Assembly (NCBI RefSeq): GCF_009914055.1
Contig: NZ_CP028271.1
Coordinates: forward strand, 2,790,001-2,854,000
Origin: Mixta intestinalis
GTDB lineage: Bacteria; Pseudomonadota; Gammaproteobacteria; Enterobacterales; Enterobacteriaceae
DNA: 64,000 bases
Reading direction: 5' to 3'
Position numbers and translations under genes: made by a program. The notes below the pieces were generated by a model. It saw nothing but the letters and a program-made list of their open reading frames with translations, did not search any database and was not told the origin of the DNA. Of the stretch, positions 11,601 to 19,465 are shown piece after piece (within the stretch, counting starts at the first letter, position 1; each line of letters opens with the position of its first letter).

Positions 11601-12060
11601 TTTTGCCCTGCTGCCAGCTGTTTAACCACTCCGGACGGTAAACCAGATACTGGTCATAGAGATCGGCGACACGTGAGGCAAGCTGGAACAGCTTGCGTTT
11701 ATCATCGTCGTCGTTGAGGTAGTGCTGTAACGGGCGAAACGCCTCTTCCCGCAGCAGGCCCGGCAGCAGCGTCATTAGCTTCCAGCTCATGCTGGCTTTA
11801 TTAAAAGCGCTCTCTTTAGGAATGCCGGGCAGTACGCGTACAAACATATCCCAGATAAAGGTGGCTGGCAGCGGAAAGGCGATGTTGGCAGCGATGCCGA
11901 ACTGCTGCGCCAGCTGCATTTGCAGCCACTGCGCCATACCGGGACTTTGCACCAGCACCACTTCAGACTGAAAAGGATCGCGTAACGGTTCGTTCTCAAT
12001 CAGATACGCCGCCAGCGACTTCAAAATATCGAGCTGGTTGGAGTGATAAACCGTAAACAT
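8671..12060 (-). CDS. recC: RecBCD exonuclease V, gamma subunit (Chi recognition)
   Basis: RecC is the scaffold of RecBCD: it splits the duplex, channels the strands to RecB and RecD, and recognises Chi through its inactivated helicase- and nuclease-like domains. The 1129-aa protein is close to E. coli (1122) and begins MFTVYHSNQLDILKSL. As expected for RecC, the helicase-like folds lack a good Walker A motif. Recognisable stretches include NFCTLMPMRSVPFRVVCLLGMNDG and the C-terminal domain. First gene of its operon; about 130 bp separate it from ptrA, enough for a second promoter. Confidence 0.96.
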   Translation of the reverse strand: MFTVYHSNQLDILKSLAAYLIENEPLRDPFQSEVVLVQSPGMAQWLQMQLAQQFGIAANIAFPLPATFIWDMFVRVLPGIPKESAFNKASMSWKLMTLLPGLLREEAFRPLQHYLNDDDDKRKLFQLASRVADLYDQYLVYRPEWLNSWQQGKIIEGLGEAQQWQAPLWARLVEYTRELGQPEWHRANLYARFIQKLENSSERPAGLPDRVFICGISALPPVYLQALQALGKHIDIHLLFTNPCRHYWGDIQDYAFLAKLQSRRRRHHQQQQEIALFRDPEQASSLFNDAGEQQLTNPLLASWGKLGRDNLYLLAQMEAREIDAFVEVPDDTLLHAMQHDLLELEDNAVIGLSAEELNSSHKKRRLDPQDRSIVVHVCHSPQREVEVLQDRLLAMMEADPTLTPRDIIVMVADIDAYTPYIQAVFGNAPADRYLPFAISDRRASFAHPAIMAFINLLGLPESRFACEEVLALLEVPALAARFAIDEEGLRRLRMWVEESGIRWGLDDDNVRELELPPTGQHTWRFGITRMLLGYAMESEHGHWDGILPYDESSGLIAELAGNLAELLMQLNHWRQILAQPRALTDWQPLCREMLQVFFAADVNTDAALMIIEEQWQQVMAYGLQARYDDAVPATLLRDELAARLDQQRISQRFLAGPVNFCTLMPMRSVPFRVVCLLGMNDGIYPRTLPPLGFDLMAQQPQKGDRSRRDDDRFLFLEALLSAQQHLYISYIGRSIQDNTERYPSVLVTELVDYIAQSFHLPEDEEQDVDSSAQRVLAHLHCLHSRMPFDPQNFAPQSEYRSFAHEWLPAARGSGEPHPPFMQPLPPLALSELSFEQLLRFWRHPVRAFFTLRLGVSFALEQTELPDAEPFVLDALDRYQINAQLLNALIEEEDTQRLFHHHRAAGVLPYGAFGELFWQTQQEEMTPLAEQVRELRDESRSLEIDLTAAGVRLNGWLPQVQQSGLLRWRPGVLNFADGLALWLEHLTWCAMGGQGQSHMLGRKESRWSFDAIAPEQAQTWLAGYVEGYRDGMCAPLLLLPKTGGAWLEASYDAKNDLMLMDEATQAKAKAKLLTAWQGNYQQEGEGSDPYLQRLFRTLEAPQLDAICAAAEQWLLPLLRFNRSDTRKNDE

Positions 12061-12157
12061 GTTGGCTCCTGTTCAGTGCTGCTACTGCGCGTTAGCGCGG
12101 GGACACTCTACCCCTTACATTCACTAATGCAACCGCGACGCTTAAAAAGCGCAGAAA

Positions 12158-12457
12158 TCACTCATTACAGCGCAGCAGGCTCAGCTTCACGGCAGGCACG
12201 CCGGGACGTGAGACCTTTGTCTGCCAGAGCTGACAACCTTCCGGGCCGGGCTGTTGTTGCAGGCTGCTCTGCCAACCCGCTGGCGTGTCGCCCTGTAGAC
12301 GCCGGGCGGCAACGCGCCACGCCTCGCGCTGCTGCCATTGCCGATAAAAGCCCTCCGTCAGCCTGTGCTGATAATGCAACAGCGCAGTTAAACTCATGGC
12401 TAACAGCAGCATCGCCAGCAGCGTTTCTGTAAGGCTAAAACCCTGTTCAGCGTGCAT
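12158..12457 (-). CDS. ppdC: minor pseudopilin PpdC
   Basis: A small type IV pilin-like protein. The frame is open further upstream (to 12538), but the ATG at 12457 places the class III leader MHAEQG in front of the prepilin-peptidase site G^FSLTE. A hydrophobic helix (LLAMLLLAMSLTALLHY) follows, with the conserved Glu at position +5 of the mature protein. About 99 aa. The start overlaps the end of ygdB by 11 bp, so the four-gene cluster ppdA-ppdB-ygdB-ppdC is tightly coupled. Family members form initiating complexes of type IV pili or type II pseudopili; E. coli PpdC has no firmly assigned substrate. Confidence 0.85.
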   Translation of the reverse strand: MHAEQGFSLTETLLAMLLLAMSLTALLHYQHRLTEGFYRQWQQREAWRVAARRLQGDTPAGWQSSLQQQPGPEGCQLWQTKVSRPGVPAVKLSLLRCNE

Positions 12458-12857
12458 CGGGCGTACAGGCCTCAGCGGTAGCAAGCGGGCAAAAATCAAG
12501 CCAGCCGTGTGCCACCGGTAGCCAACGCGTCTTTCCATTACGCCGTAACCACTGCCACAGCGCCAGCGCCTCGTCCGGCTCTCTCAGCGCCGATCCACGC
12601 AATAGTGCTTCGTCATTGTCCAGCATCAGCAGGCAGGCTCGCCAGCCAAAGTGGGATTGCAGCTGACATTGCCAGCCGTTGTGCAACCGCCAGTCAAGAC
12701 GTTCTCCCCAGGCCAGCGCCGATAAAGCCTGATGATAATCAATCAGATAGCCTCTTTCATCCGCAACCAGCGACAGTGACGCGTCAAGCTGCTGGCGCGT
12801 GGCATGCAGCAATGCGGAACCCAGCAGCAGTACCAGCACAACCATCGCTATCGCCAT
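12447..12857 (-). CDS. ygdB: YgdB-type minor pseudopilin (DUF2509)
   Basis: Third gene of the minor-pilin cluster; about 136 aa from the conventional ATG at 12857 (E. coli about 135). The N-terminus is a long hydrophobic helix (MAIAMVVLVLLLGSALL), and the C-terminus shows the family ending around HGWLDFCPLATAEAC. From this ATG there is no prepilin leader. Six codons upstream, in frame, a CTG at 12875 overlaps the ppdB stop as CTGA and would give a short leader ending SQRG before GMAIAMVV, matching the E. coli layout (MNREKG^VSS). The frame is open to 13103, but that extension lies inside ppdB and is unlikely to be translated. Confidence 0.75.
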   Translation of the reverse strand: MAIAMVVLVLLLGSALLHATRQQLDASLSLVADERGYLIDYHQALSALAWGERLDWRLHNGWQCQLQSHFGWRACLLMLDNDEALLRGSALREPDEALALWQWLRRNGKTRWLPVAHGWLDFCPLATAEACTPDAR

Positions 12858-12871
12858 GCCGCCGCGCTGGC

Positions 12872-13417
12872 TCAGGGCTGATTGTGGGTGCTGATCAGGC
12901 TGTGCAGCGTAACGGGCGCATGCGGAAATGGCAACGCTGCACCGCCAAGCGTCAGCACCAGCTGTGTATCGCCCTGGGTCATTTCCAGCGTATGGATAAT
13001 GAGCGTTGTCGGGTCGGACAGGCTCTCCCATCCACCGCCTTCGCAGCTGGCAACGCCGCGCTGCATTTCCAGCCGCTGTTTGCGCAAGCGGTATCCGTAC
13101 CATTCACTTTCCTCCTTTTCCGGCCCTTCCCAGCGGCCATTGCTGTTTTCGTCCCATCTGACCAGCAGGCAGTGCGGGCGTATAATCAGCGATGGGCCTT
13201 CACAGCTGCCGTGACAATAGCCTGCGCGACGCACGGCTTTCTCCAGCACGTTCACCATCTGCTGGAGCTCCTCTTGCAGATATACCTGGTTTTGCAGCTG
13301 TAAATTCTGCCGCTGTAGCTGCGGCAGCAGGCGCAACGCACCCAGCATCAGTATGCCGCTCAACGCCATCGCAACCAGCATCTCCGGCAGGCTAAATCCA
13401 GCGCTTTTTACAGGCAT
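12872..13417 (-). CDS. ppdB: prepilin-type N-terminal cleavage protein PpdB (GspJ-like)
   Basis: A 181-aa pseudopilin with leader MPVKSAG, cleavage site G^FSLPEMLVAM with Glu at +5, a hydrophobic helix, and four later cysteines including CHGSCEGP. This layout resembles the J-type minor pilins that cap pilus or pseudopilus tips. The start overlaps the ppdA end by 10 bp; the stop abuts ygdB. The sequence is well diverged from E. coli PpdB, so the assignment rests on position, leader and size together. Confidence 0.85.
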   Translation of the reverse strand: MPVKSAGFSLPEMLVAMALSGILMLGALRLLPQLQRQNLQLQNQVYLQEELQQMVNVLEKAVRRAGYCHGSCEGPSLIIRPHCLLVRWDENSNGRWEGPEKEESEWYGYRLRKQRLEMQRGVASCEGGGWESLSDPTTLIIHTLEMTQGDTQLVLTLGGAALPFPHAPVTLHSLISTHNQP

Positions 13418-13872
13418 GTGCTGGCCTTACACAGCCGGATTCGCCCGCGGGCGGAAATAATGATGCGCCAGCGCAATGTGCCTTCACCAAAGAGAATATG
13501 CCCGGCTCTGGCGACATTACGTCGACCATAGAAGCCCGGTTTGCCTTCGATCGCGAAAATGTGAACCTGCGAATGTGGCGCCAGCAGCTGCATTCGCTGC
13601 CCAGCGCGACAGCCTGACGGCGGCACCGCTCCGCTGCCCAGACACCAGCGATCGCCTGCCAGTAGCCATAACGGGCGATCCTGGTTATGCCAGCCAGCCC
13701 AAACGCGCATACTGTGCAAAAACTGTTGTAGCTGTAACGCCGTATCACGCATACGTTGCTGCTGCTGCCACTGCTGCCAGCCAGTGAGCGCCGCTATACT
13801 TAGCAGCCCAACAATGGTTAGCGTTATCAGCACTTCCAGCAGGGTAAATCCCTGAAACTTGTCCTTTTTCAT
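13408..13872 (-). CDS. ppdA: prepilin peptidase-dependent protein PpdA (GspH/FimT-like)
   Basis: First gene of the pseudopilin cluster, about 154 aa. The frame is open to 13941, but the ATG at 13872 opens a classic type III leader MKKDKFQG followed by the cleavage site G^FTLLEVLITLTIVGLL (Glu +5) and the hydrophobic helix. The C-terminus SARGRIRLCKASTCL corresponds to the E. coli ending (SPWGRLRLC...GCL), and the paired cysteines at the end are typical of H-type minor pilins. No strong Shine-Dalgarno sequence is seen. Confidence 0.85.
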   Translation of the reverse strand: MKKDKFQGFTLLEVLITLTIVGLLSIAALTGWQQWQQQQRMRDTALQLQQFLHSMRVWAGWHNQDRPLWLLAGDRWCLGSGAVPPSGCRAGQRMQLLAPHSQVHIFAIEGKPGFYGRRNVARAGHILFGEGTLRWRIIISARGRIRLCKASTCL

Positions 13873-14125
13873 ACCGACATTGTGCCGAACTAATCTCAGC
13901 GTGCTATCTCCTGTGGCTTCCTTTGCGTGGCGGCTTCCCACATTTTTTCGCCGTTACAAAACGCTTAATAGCGAATGCGATAAGGCTCGCAAAGCTGCTC
14001 CGGCGCGCTGGCTGACCCTGGAGTAAGTCATCGGGTTAAAGACACGGAAGCGATCGCAGAGCGTGATAGCTGGAACTGGAAGGTAAAATCAGACAAGAGG
14101 CGCAGGCACAGCTGCAAAGGAAGAA

Positions 14126-14154
14126 CGCCAGCGGCGCGGATGACGCGGCTGGCG
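14126..14154 (-). terminator. terminator downstream of thyA
   Basis: CGCCAGC (14126-14132) and GCTGGCG (14148-14154) pair around an inner CGCG stem. On the minus strand the hairpin is followed by a pyrimidine-rich TTCTTCCTTT, directly after the thyA stop. Confidence 0.6.
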
Positions 14155-14162
14155 TGCCAGAG

Positions 14163-14957
14163 TTATACCGCTACCGGAGCCTTAATGGCAGGATGCGGAT
14201 CGTAACCTTCAATCTCAAAATCCTCGAAGCGGTAATCAAACAGCGAGGCGGGCTTGCGCTTGATCACCAGTTTCGGCTGCGGGCGCGGCTCACGCGTCAG
14301 CTGTAAGCGCGCCTGTTCCAGGTGGTTGCTGTAGAGGTGAGTATCACCGCCAGTCCAGACAAAATCACCCGGCTCCAGATCGCACTGCTGCGCCATCATA
14401 TGCACCAGTAGCGCGTAGCTGGCAATGTTAAATGGCAGACCGAGAAACACATCGCAGGAGCGCTGATAAAGCTGGCAAGAGAGTTTGCCGTCCGCCACGT
14501 AGAACTGGAAAAAGGCATGGCACGGTGCCAGCGCCATCTCATCCAGCTCGCCGACGTTCCAGGCGGAAACGATAATACGGCGCGAATCGGGATCGTTTTT
14601 CAGCTGCTTCAGTACCGTTGCCAACTGGTCAATCTGACGCCCATCCGCCGCTCCCCAGCTGCGCCACTGTTTGCCATATACTGGCCCCAGATCGCCATTT
14701 TCATCGGCCCATTCATCCCAGATCGAGACGTTATTTTCCTTAAGGTAGGCGATGTTAGTATCGCCTTTCAGGAACCACAGCAGCTCATGAATGATGGAGC
14801 GTAAATGGCAGCGCTTGGTGGTAACCAGCGGAAAACCATCCTGCAAATTGAAGCGCATCTGGTGACCAAAAATCGACAGCGTGCCGGTACCGGTACGATC
14901 GTTTTTCGGCGTGCCCTCGTTCAGCACTTTTTCCATTAACGCCAGATACTGCTTCAT
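14163..14957 (-). CDS. thyA: thymidylate synthase
   Basis: ThyA methylates dUMP to dTMP using 5,10-methylene-tetrahydrofolate, the only de novo source of dTMP in these bacteria. The 264-aa length is identical to E. coli. The nucleophile is C146 in ALAPCHAFFQFYV; the dUMP phosphate arginines (DSRRIIVSAWN) and the folate/dUMP-binding region DVFLGLPFNIASYALL are intact. The start overlaps the lgt stop by 4 bp, so lgt-thyA form one transcription unit as in E. coli. Protein start MKQYLALMEKVLNEG is the family norm. Confidence 0.98.
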   Translation of the reverse strand: MKQYLALMEKVLNEGTPKNDRTGTGTLSIFGHQMRFNLQDGFPLVTTKRCHLRSIIHELLWFLKGDTNIAYLKENNVSIWDEWADENGDLGPVYGKQWRSWGAADGRQIDQLATVLKQLKNDPDSRRIIVSAWNVGELDEMALAPCHAFFQFYVADGKLSCQLYQRSCDVFLGLPFNIASYALLVHMMAQQCDLEPGDFVWTGGDTHLYSNHLEQARLQLTREPRPQPKLVIKRKPASLFDYRFEDFEIEGYDPHPAIKAPVAV

Positions 14958-15829
14958 TTTTGTTCACCTGTTTGTAACTGTGGACGACGACGATACGCCC
15001 AAATCATCATAATCACGCCGGCCAGAATCATCGGAACCGACAAAATTTGTCCCATGCTGATGCCACCAAACAGGCCCAGCTGGGCATCGGGCTGACGGAA
15101 GAATTCCACAATAATACGGAACGCACCGTAGCCGATTAAAAACAGACCGGAAACGCTGCCCATCGGACGCGGTTTACGAATAAAGAGGTTCAGGATAATG
15201 AACAGCACCACGCCTTCCAGCAGCAGTTCATACAGCTGTGAAGGATGACGCGGCAGAACTCCATAGGTTGCCAGCAGCGATTGCCACTCAGGATGCGTTG
15301 CCACCAGCGCCACATCTTCGCTACGCGAACCGGGAAACAGCATCGCCCAGGAGAAATCGGGTGCCACGCGGCCCCAGAGTTCGCCGTTGATAAAGTTACC
15401 CAGACGACCGGCACCCAGCCCAAATGGGATCAGCGGAGCGATAAAATCTGACACCTGGAAAAAATGGCGTTTGGTACGACGCGCAAACACCAACATCACC
15501 ACGATAACGCCAATCAAGCCGCCGTGGAACGACATGCCGCCATCCCAGACCTTAAACAGATAGAGCGGATTATCCAGAAACAGCGGCAGGTTATAAAACA
15601 GCACATAGCCGATACGGCCACCGAGAAAGACGCCGAGAAAGCCCGCGTAGAGCAGGTTTTCTACTTCCTCTTTTTTCCAGCCGCTGCCGGGTTTATTGGC
15701 ACGACGTACCGCCAGCCACATCGCAAAAACAAACCCCACCAGATACATCAAACCGTACCAGTGCAGGGAGATGGGGCCGATGGAGAAGATCACCGGATCG
15801 AATTGGGGGAAAGCCAGATAGCTATTCAT
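14954..15829 (-). CDS. lgt: phosphatidylglycerol:prolipoprotein diacylglyceryl transferase
   Basis: Lgt transfers diacylglycerol from phosphatidylglycerol to the lipobox cysteine of prolipoproteins, the first step of lipoprotein maturation in the inner membrane. The 291-aa protein has seven predicted membrane segments. Conserved elements include GGMSFHGGLIG (His at 102) and the Lgt signature GRLGNFINGELWGR. It is co-transcribed with thyA through a 4-bp overlap. ygdR in this window encodes one lipoprotein that would be its substrate. Confidence 0.97.
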   Translation of the reverse strand: MNSYLAFPQFDPVIFSIGPISLHWYGLMYLVGFVFAMWLAVRRANKPGSGWKKEEVENLLYAGFLGVFLGGRIGYVLFYNLPLFLDNPLYLFKVWDGGMSFHGGLIGVIVVMLVFARRTKRHFFQVSDFIAPLIPFGLGAGRLGNFINGELWGRVAPDFSWAMLFPGSRSEDVALVATHPEWQSLLATYGVLPRHPSQLYELLLEGVVLFIILNLFIRKPRPMGSVSGLFLIGYGAFRIIVEFFRQPDAQLGLFGGISMGQILSVPMILAGVIMMIWAYRRRPQLQTGEQK

Positions 15830-15992
15830 CTTTCACCATTTAAGTCATCCGTCCACGGGCTGGACGCTGGATAGTTCACTCCATGCGCGCCGCGTAAAGC
15901 GCAGCGCTACTCAGCCAGGAAAAACCGGCCGGGCATGATAGCATAGCCGTTTTCTGACAGATCTATGGAAATGTAAACGCGGATAAACCGCT

Positions 15993-18242
15993 TCAGAGAC
16001 CGCCGCGAATCAGGCCGCCTAAACCGCGCCGCTCCATAAAGGCGGCGATTTGGTTACGCACCTCGGTAGCCGTTTGCGCCTGTAAGCTACGTTCGCTCAG
16101 CGCCTGCGCTTCTGCGCTATCAATATGGCGCAGCAGGTACTTCACGCGCGGCACATTTTTACCGTTCATGCTGAGATGGTGATAGCCCAACCCAACCAGC
16201 ACCACCACGCACATCGGATCGCCCGCCATTTCACCGCACAGGCAAAGATCGATCTTCGCCTCGCGCGCCGCTTCCGCGATCGCTTTCAATGCCTTCAGCA
16301 TCGCCGGATGCAGTGAGTCATACAGGTTTGCCACGCGGGTGTTGTTGCGATCGACTGCCAGCAGATACTGGGTAAGATCGTTAGTGCCAACCGAGACAAA
16401 ATCGACGCGAGAGGCCAGATGCGGGATCATAAACAGCATCGACGGCACTTCTATCATAATGCCGATACGCGGCCTGGGGATGGCGTAGCCCAGCATCTCC
16501 TCCACTTCCAGCGCCGCACGATCGATCAGGCGCCGCGCCTCATCAACCTCATCAATGCTTGTGATCATCGGCAGCAGAATACCGAGGTTGCCGCTGGCGG
16601 CGTTGGCACGCAGCATGGCGCGCACCTGCACCAGAAAGATCTCCGGCTGATCGAGCGTCAGGCGGATACCGCGCCAGCCCAGACAAGGGTTCTCTTCGCT
16701 GATCGGCATATAGGGCAGCTGTTTATCCGCACCGATATCAAGCGTGCGCAGCGTTACCGGCTTATTGAGAAACAGCTGTAGCATGCCCTGATACTGTGCC
16801 ACCTGCTCCTCTTCGGAGGGGAAGCCGTTTTGCAGCATAAACGGGATTTCGGTGCGGTAAAGGCCGATGCCATCCACCCAGCTATCCATCGCCCGCTCAT
16901 GTTCGGCACTAAGGCCCGCGTTAAGCATTATCTGGATGCGCTCGCCGCTTTTTAATTCGACCGGCTGTTCTACATCATCCTCTGCCAGCCTGCTCAGCGC
17001 GTTTTCTTCGCTGACCAGACGCTGATACTCCTGGATCAATACCGGCTCAGGATCGATCAACAGCTCGCCGCGATAGCCATCAACGATCAGCAGCCGCTTG
17101 TTGAGCAGATCCGGCAGGATATCGGCTCCCATCACCGTCGGGATCCCCATTGCCCGCACCAGGATCGCCGCGTGCGAGTTCGCCGCGCCATCGCGCACTA
17201 CCACGCCCGCCAGACGCTCCTGCGGCAGCTCCGCCAGCGTAGTCGCCGTTAGCTCATCGGCCACCAGTACAAAGCGCTCCGGCCAGGCATTGGTGCCCTG
17301 TAACGTATCATCAAGGTGAAACAGCAGCCGCTGACCAAGCACGCGTAAATCGCCCGCACGCTCGCGCAGATAGCTGTCCTGTAAGCTGGCAAACTGGGCG
17401 GCAAATTTTTCGATCACTTTCTTCACTGCCCATTCCGCTACCGATCCGCTCTCGATCTCGGCAAAAAGATCCTGCTTGAGGCGGGCATCGCTTAACAGGT
17501 GGGAGTAAAGATCGAAGATCGCCGCGCTCTCTTTCTGTACGCTGGCGCTAAAACGTTTACTGAAGCGGCGAAATTCGTTGCTCGCCTCGCTCATCGCCAG
17601 CGACAGCCGCTCGCGTTCGCGTCCGACATCGAGCGTTGAAGCGGCAAAAACATGTTCCAGCGAAGGCTGGGAGTTATCCACCCAGCCGGGAGCCACCGCA
17701 ACGCCTGGAGCGGCCGCCAGCGCACGCACGCGCTTCTGACGAAACTGCCCGAACAGCTGGCTAAGCTGGGACTGGGTGATCAACGTCGCCATCTGCGTGG
17801 CAAGAGTAACCAGGAAGGATTCTTCGCTTTCGTCGAACTGGCGATGCTCGCGCTGCTGCACAACCAGCACGCCAAGCAGCTGACGGCGCGTAATAATAGG
17901 GACACCGAGGAAGGAACGGAAACGCTCCTCCTTTACCGAGGGGATATATTTAAAGCTGGGATGACTCTGAGCATCAGCAAGGTTAATCGGCTCCGCCAGC
18001 CGCCCAACCAGCCCGACGACGCCCTGATCGAAAGCCAGCGTGACGATCTTGCCGCGCGGCTTTTTCAGCCCACGCGTCGCCATCAGGTAATAGCAACGAC
18101 GCTCGTGATCGGCGAGATAAATGGAGCACACTTCGGTTTCCATAGCGAAGCAGATTTCATTCACCAGGATTTCCAGCGCCTCATCAAGGCGCGGCGCGCC
18201 AGCCACTTTCTCTACAATCTCACGCAACTGAGTCAGCATCAT
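15993..18242 (-). CDS. ptsP: phosphoenolpyruvate-protein phosphotransferase of the nitrogen PTS (EI-Ntr)
   Basis: PtsP phosphorylates NPr from phosphoenolpyruvate, feeding the nitrogen-related phosphotransferase chain to EIIA-Ntr, which controls potassium transport and other targets. The 749-aa protein (E. coli 748) has an N-terminal GAF domain (about 1-150) that senses the glutamine/2-oxoglutarate state, followed by the EI domains. The phosphorylated histidine lies in DGAANSHAAILVRAMGIPTVMG; the PEP-binding barrel shows GIGLYRTEIPFML and VDFVSVGTNDLTQYLLAVDRNN. It is 9 bp downstream of rppH and shares its operon. Confidence 0.97.
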   Translation of the reverse strand: MMLTQLREIVEKVAGAPRLDEALEILVNEICFAMETEVCSIYLADHERRCYYLMATRGLKKPRGKIVTLAFDQGVVGLVGRLAEPINLADAQSHPSFKYIPSVKEERFRSFLGVPIITRRQLLGVLVVQQREHRQFDESEESFLVTLATQMATLITQSQLSQLFGQFRQKRVRALAAAPGVAVAPGWVDNSQPSLEHVFAASTLDVGRERERLSLAMSEASNEFRRFSKRFSASVQKESAAIFDLYSHLLSDARLKQDLFAEIESGSVAEWAVKKVIEKFAAQFASLQDSYLRERAGDLRVLGQRLLFHLDDTLQGTNAWPERFVLVADELTATTLAELPQERLAGVVVRDGAANSHAAILVRAMGIPTVMGADILPDLLNKRLLIVDGYRGELLIDPEPVLIQEYQRLVSEENALSRLAEDDVEQPVELKSGERIQIMLNAGLSAEHERAMDSWVDGIGLYRTEIPFMLQNGFPSEEEQVAQYQGMLQLFLNKPVTLRTLDIGADKQLPYMPISEENPCLGWRGIRLTLDQPEIFLVQVRAMLRANAASGNLGILLPMITSIDEVDEARRLIDRAALEVEEMLGYAIPRPRIGIMIEVPSMLFMIPHLASRVDFVSVGTNDLTQYLLAVDRNNTRVANLYDSLHPAMLKALKAIAEAAREAKIDLCLCGEMAGDPMCVVVLVGLGYHHLSMNGKNVPRVKYLLRHIDSAEAQALSERSLQAQTATEVRNQIAAFMERRGLGGLIRGGL

Positions 18243-18251
18243 CAGCGTGGC

Positions 18252-18779
18252 TTAACCTCTCTTTCGTCGATAAGCAGGCGTATTGCGCTGCGTTGCACTC
18301 TCCTGCATGGGCATCACGACGCTGGCAAACTCTTTCATTACGCGGCGATAAACATCACGTTTGAAAGAGACGACCTGGCGGACCGGATACCAAAAGCTGA
18401 CCCAGCGCCAGCCGTCAAACTCCGGCGTGCTGCTGGTTTGCATGTTGATATCGGCGTCATTGCTTATCAACTGCAGAAGAAACCACTTCTGTTTCTGGCC
18501 GATACACACCGGCTTCGTGTCCCAACGCACCAAACGTTTTGGTAACTTATAGCGTAACCAGTTACGGGTAGAGGCAAGCAGGCGAACATCTTTACGGTGT
18601 AGTCCCACTTCTTCAAAGAGCTCACGGTACATCGCCTGCTCTGCGGTTTCTCCAGGATTGATACCGCCCTGAGGAAACTGCCAGGAGTGCTGTCCGAAGC
18701 GCCGGGCCCACAATACCTGTCCCTGCCTGTTACAAATAACAATACCAACATTTGGGCGGTAGCCATCATCGTCGATCAC
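18252..18779 (-). CDS. rppH: RNA pyrophosphohydrolase
   Basis: RppH removes pyrophosphate from the 5' end of triphosphorylated mRNAs, the step that opens RNase E-dependent decay. The 175-aa protein (E. coli 176) has a full Nudix box, GGINPGETAEQAMYRELFEEVGL, with all metal-binding glutamates, after the substrate-binding segment FGQHSWQFPQ. It begins MIDDDGYRPNVGIV. First gene of the rppH-ptsP operon; the DnaA-box-rich interval lies immediately upstream. Confidence 0.97.
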   Translation of the reverse strand: MIDDDGYRPNVGIVICNRQGQVLWARRFGQHSWQFPQGGINPGETAEQAMYRELFEEVGLHRKDVRLLASTRNWLRYKLPKRLVRWDTKPVCIGQKQKWFLLQLISNDADINMQTSSTPEFDGWRWVSFWYPVRQVVSFKRDVYRRVMKEFASVVMPMQESATQRNTPAYRRKRG

Positions 18780-18855
18780 GGGACTACCTCAAACTGAAAT
18801 TCAGATAGTCTGATTGTTTCATACTCCTTACAGGCGGTAAACCACTGCTTGTGGC

Positions 18856-19272
18856 TGTGCATAACGCATAACATTGGGATAACTCACAGATTTCATCATA
18901 GTTATAAACAGGAACTGGGTAAAACAACCGATTTTATTCACTTTTTCTGTGGATAGCTTTGTGCAGAACATGGTAAACCAGCGGGAAAAACCGTAAAAAC
19001 ATCTGTGACCAGGTTCAAAGATCCTTAGCTTAATTGGTTGTTTATAAAAGTAATAGCCCATCATATCAACCTTTCCGGTTATCGTTAACAGCTTCTACTT
19101 AGCGGAAAGATCCTTTGCTGGTGAAAGATCAATCAGCGGCGTTTTTATCCACAGAATATGCCATAAAGTTACGCACAAAATGCGCTGACCCAGTAAAAAT
19201 CGGCTCCGTCAAGGCTGTAAATGAAACCAGTATTGGCAAAATGGGTGAGTTATCCCATATTTCTGTGGATAA
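18856..19272. promoter_or_regulatory. DARS2-like cluster of DnaA boxes in the rppH-mutH interval
   Basis: The roughly 690 bp between rppH and mutH hold no convincing gene. They do hold DnaA boxes: TGTGCATAA at 18856-18864, TGTGGATAG at 18948-18956 (one mismatch), TTATCCACA at 19145-19153 and TGTGGATAA at 19264-19272, plus weaker matches at 18902 and 18874. Two perfect 9-mers face each other about 110 bp apart. GATC sites lie at 19020, 19109, 19127 and 19283. An IHF-like sequence (one mismatch) is at 19031-19043. In E. coli the DnaA-reactivating sequence DARS2, which converts ADP-DnaA to ATP-DnaA and needs IHF and Fis, lies beside mutH. Position and box content suggest this is its orthologue; the exact core is not resolved. 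Confidence 0.65.
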
Positions 19273-19465
19273 CTACCTGTAAGATCCTGTTCATTGTCGG
19301 TGACAATGTGGGTAAAACGCCCATGAACACCAGGCTGTGTATCGGCAGGTCTGATAAAAAATCAAGGCTAATCATGCTATTATTTTTGCGCCGTTTCCTC
19401 TGCACCACCGCGCTAAATGTGCAAAATGGGTGTGGTTATTTTTTGAGCAATTTATGGATGCCGGA

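Noticed and set aside
12447..13103. 218-aa YgdB
   Set aside because: The N-terminal extension lies within ppdB and lacks pilin features; the gene starts near 12857-12875.
18828..19064. Small minus-strand ORF (78 aa) in the rppH-mutH gap, and a plus-strand one at 19221-19484
   Set aside because: Neither has a ribosome site or recognisable family, and DnaA boxes run through them.
18848..19290. Chromosomal origin oriC
   Set aside because: There is no AT-rich 13-mer unwinding region and oriC genes (mnmG, mioC) are not adjacent; synteny points to DARS2.
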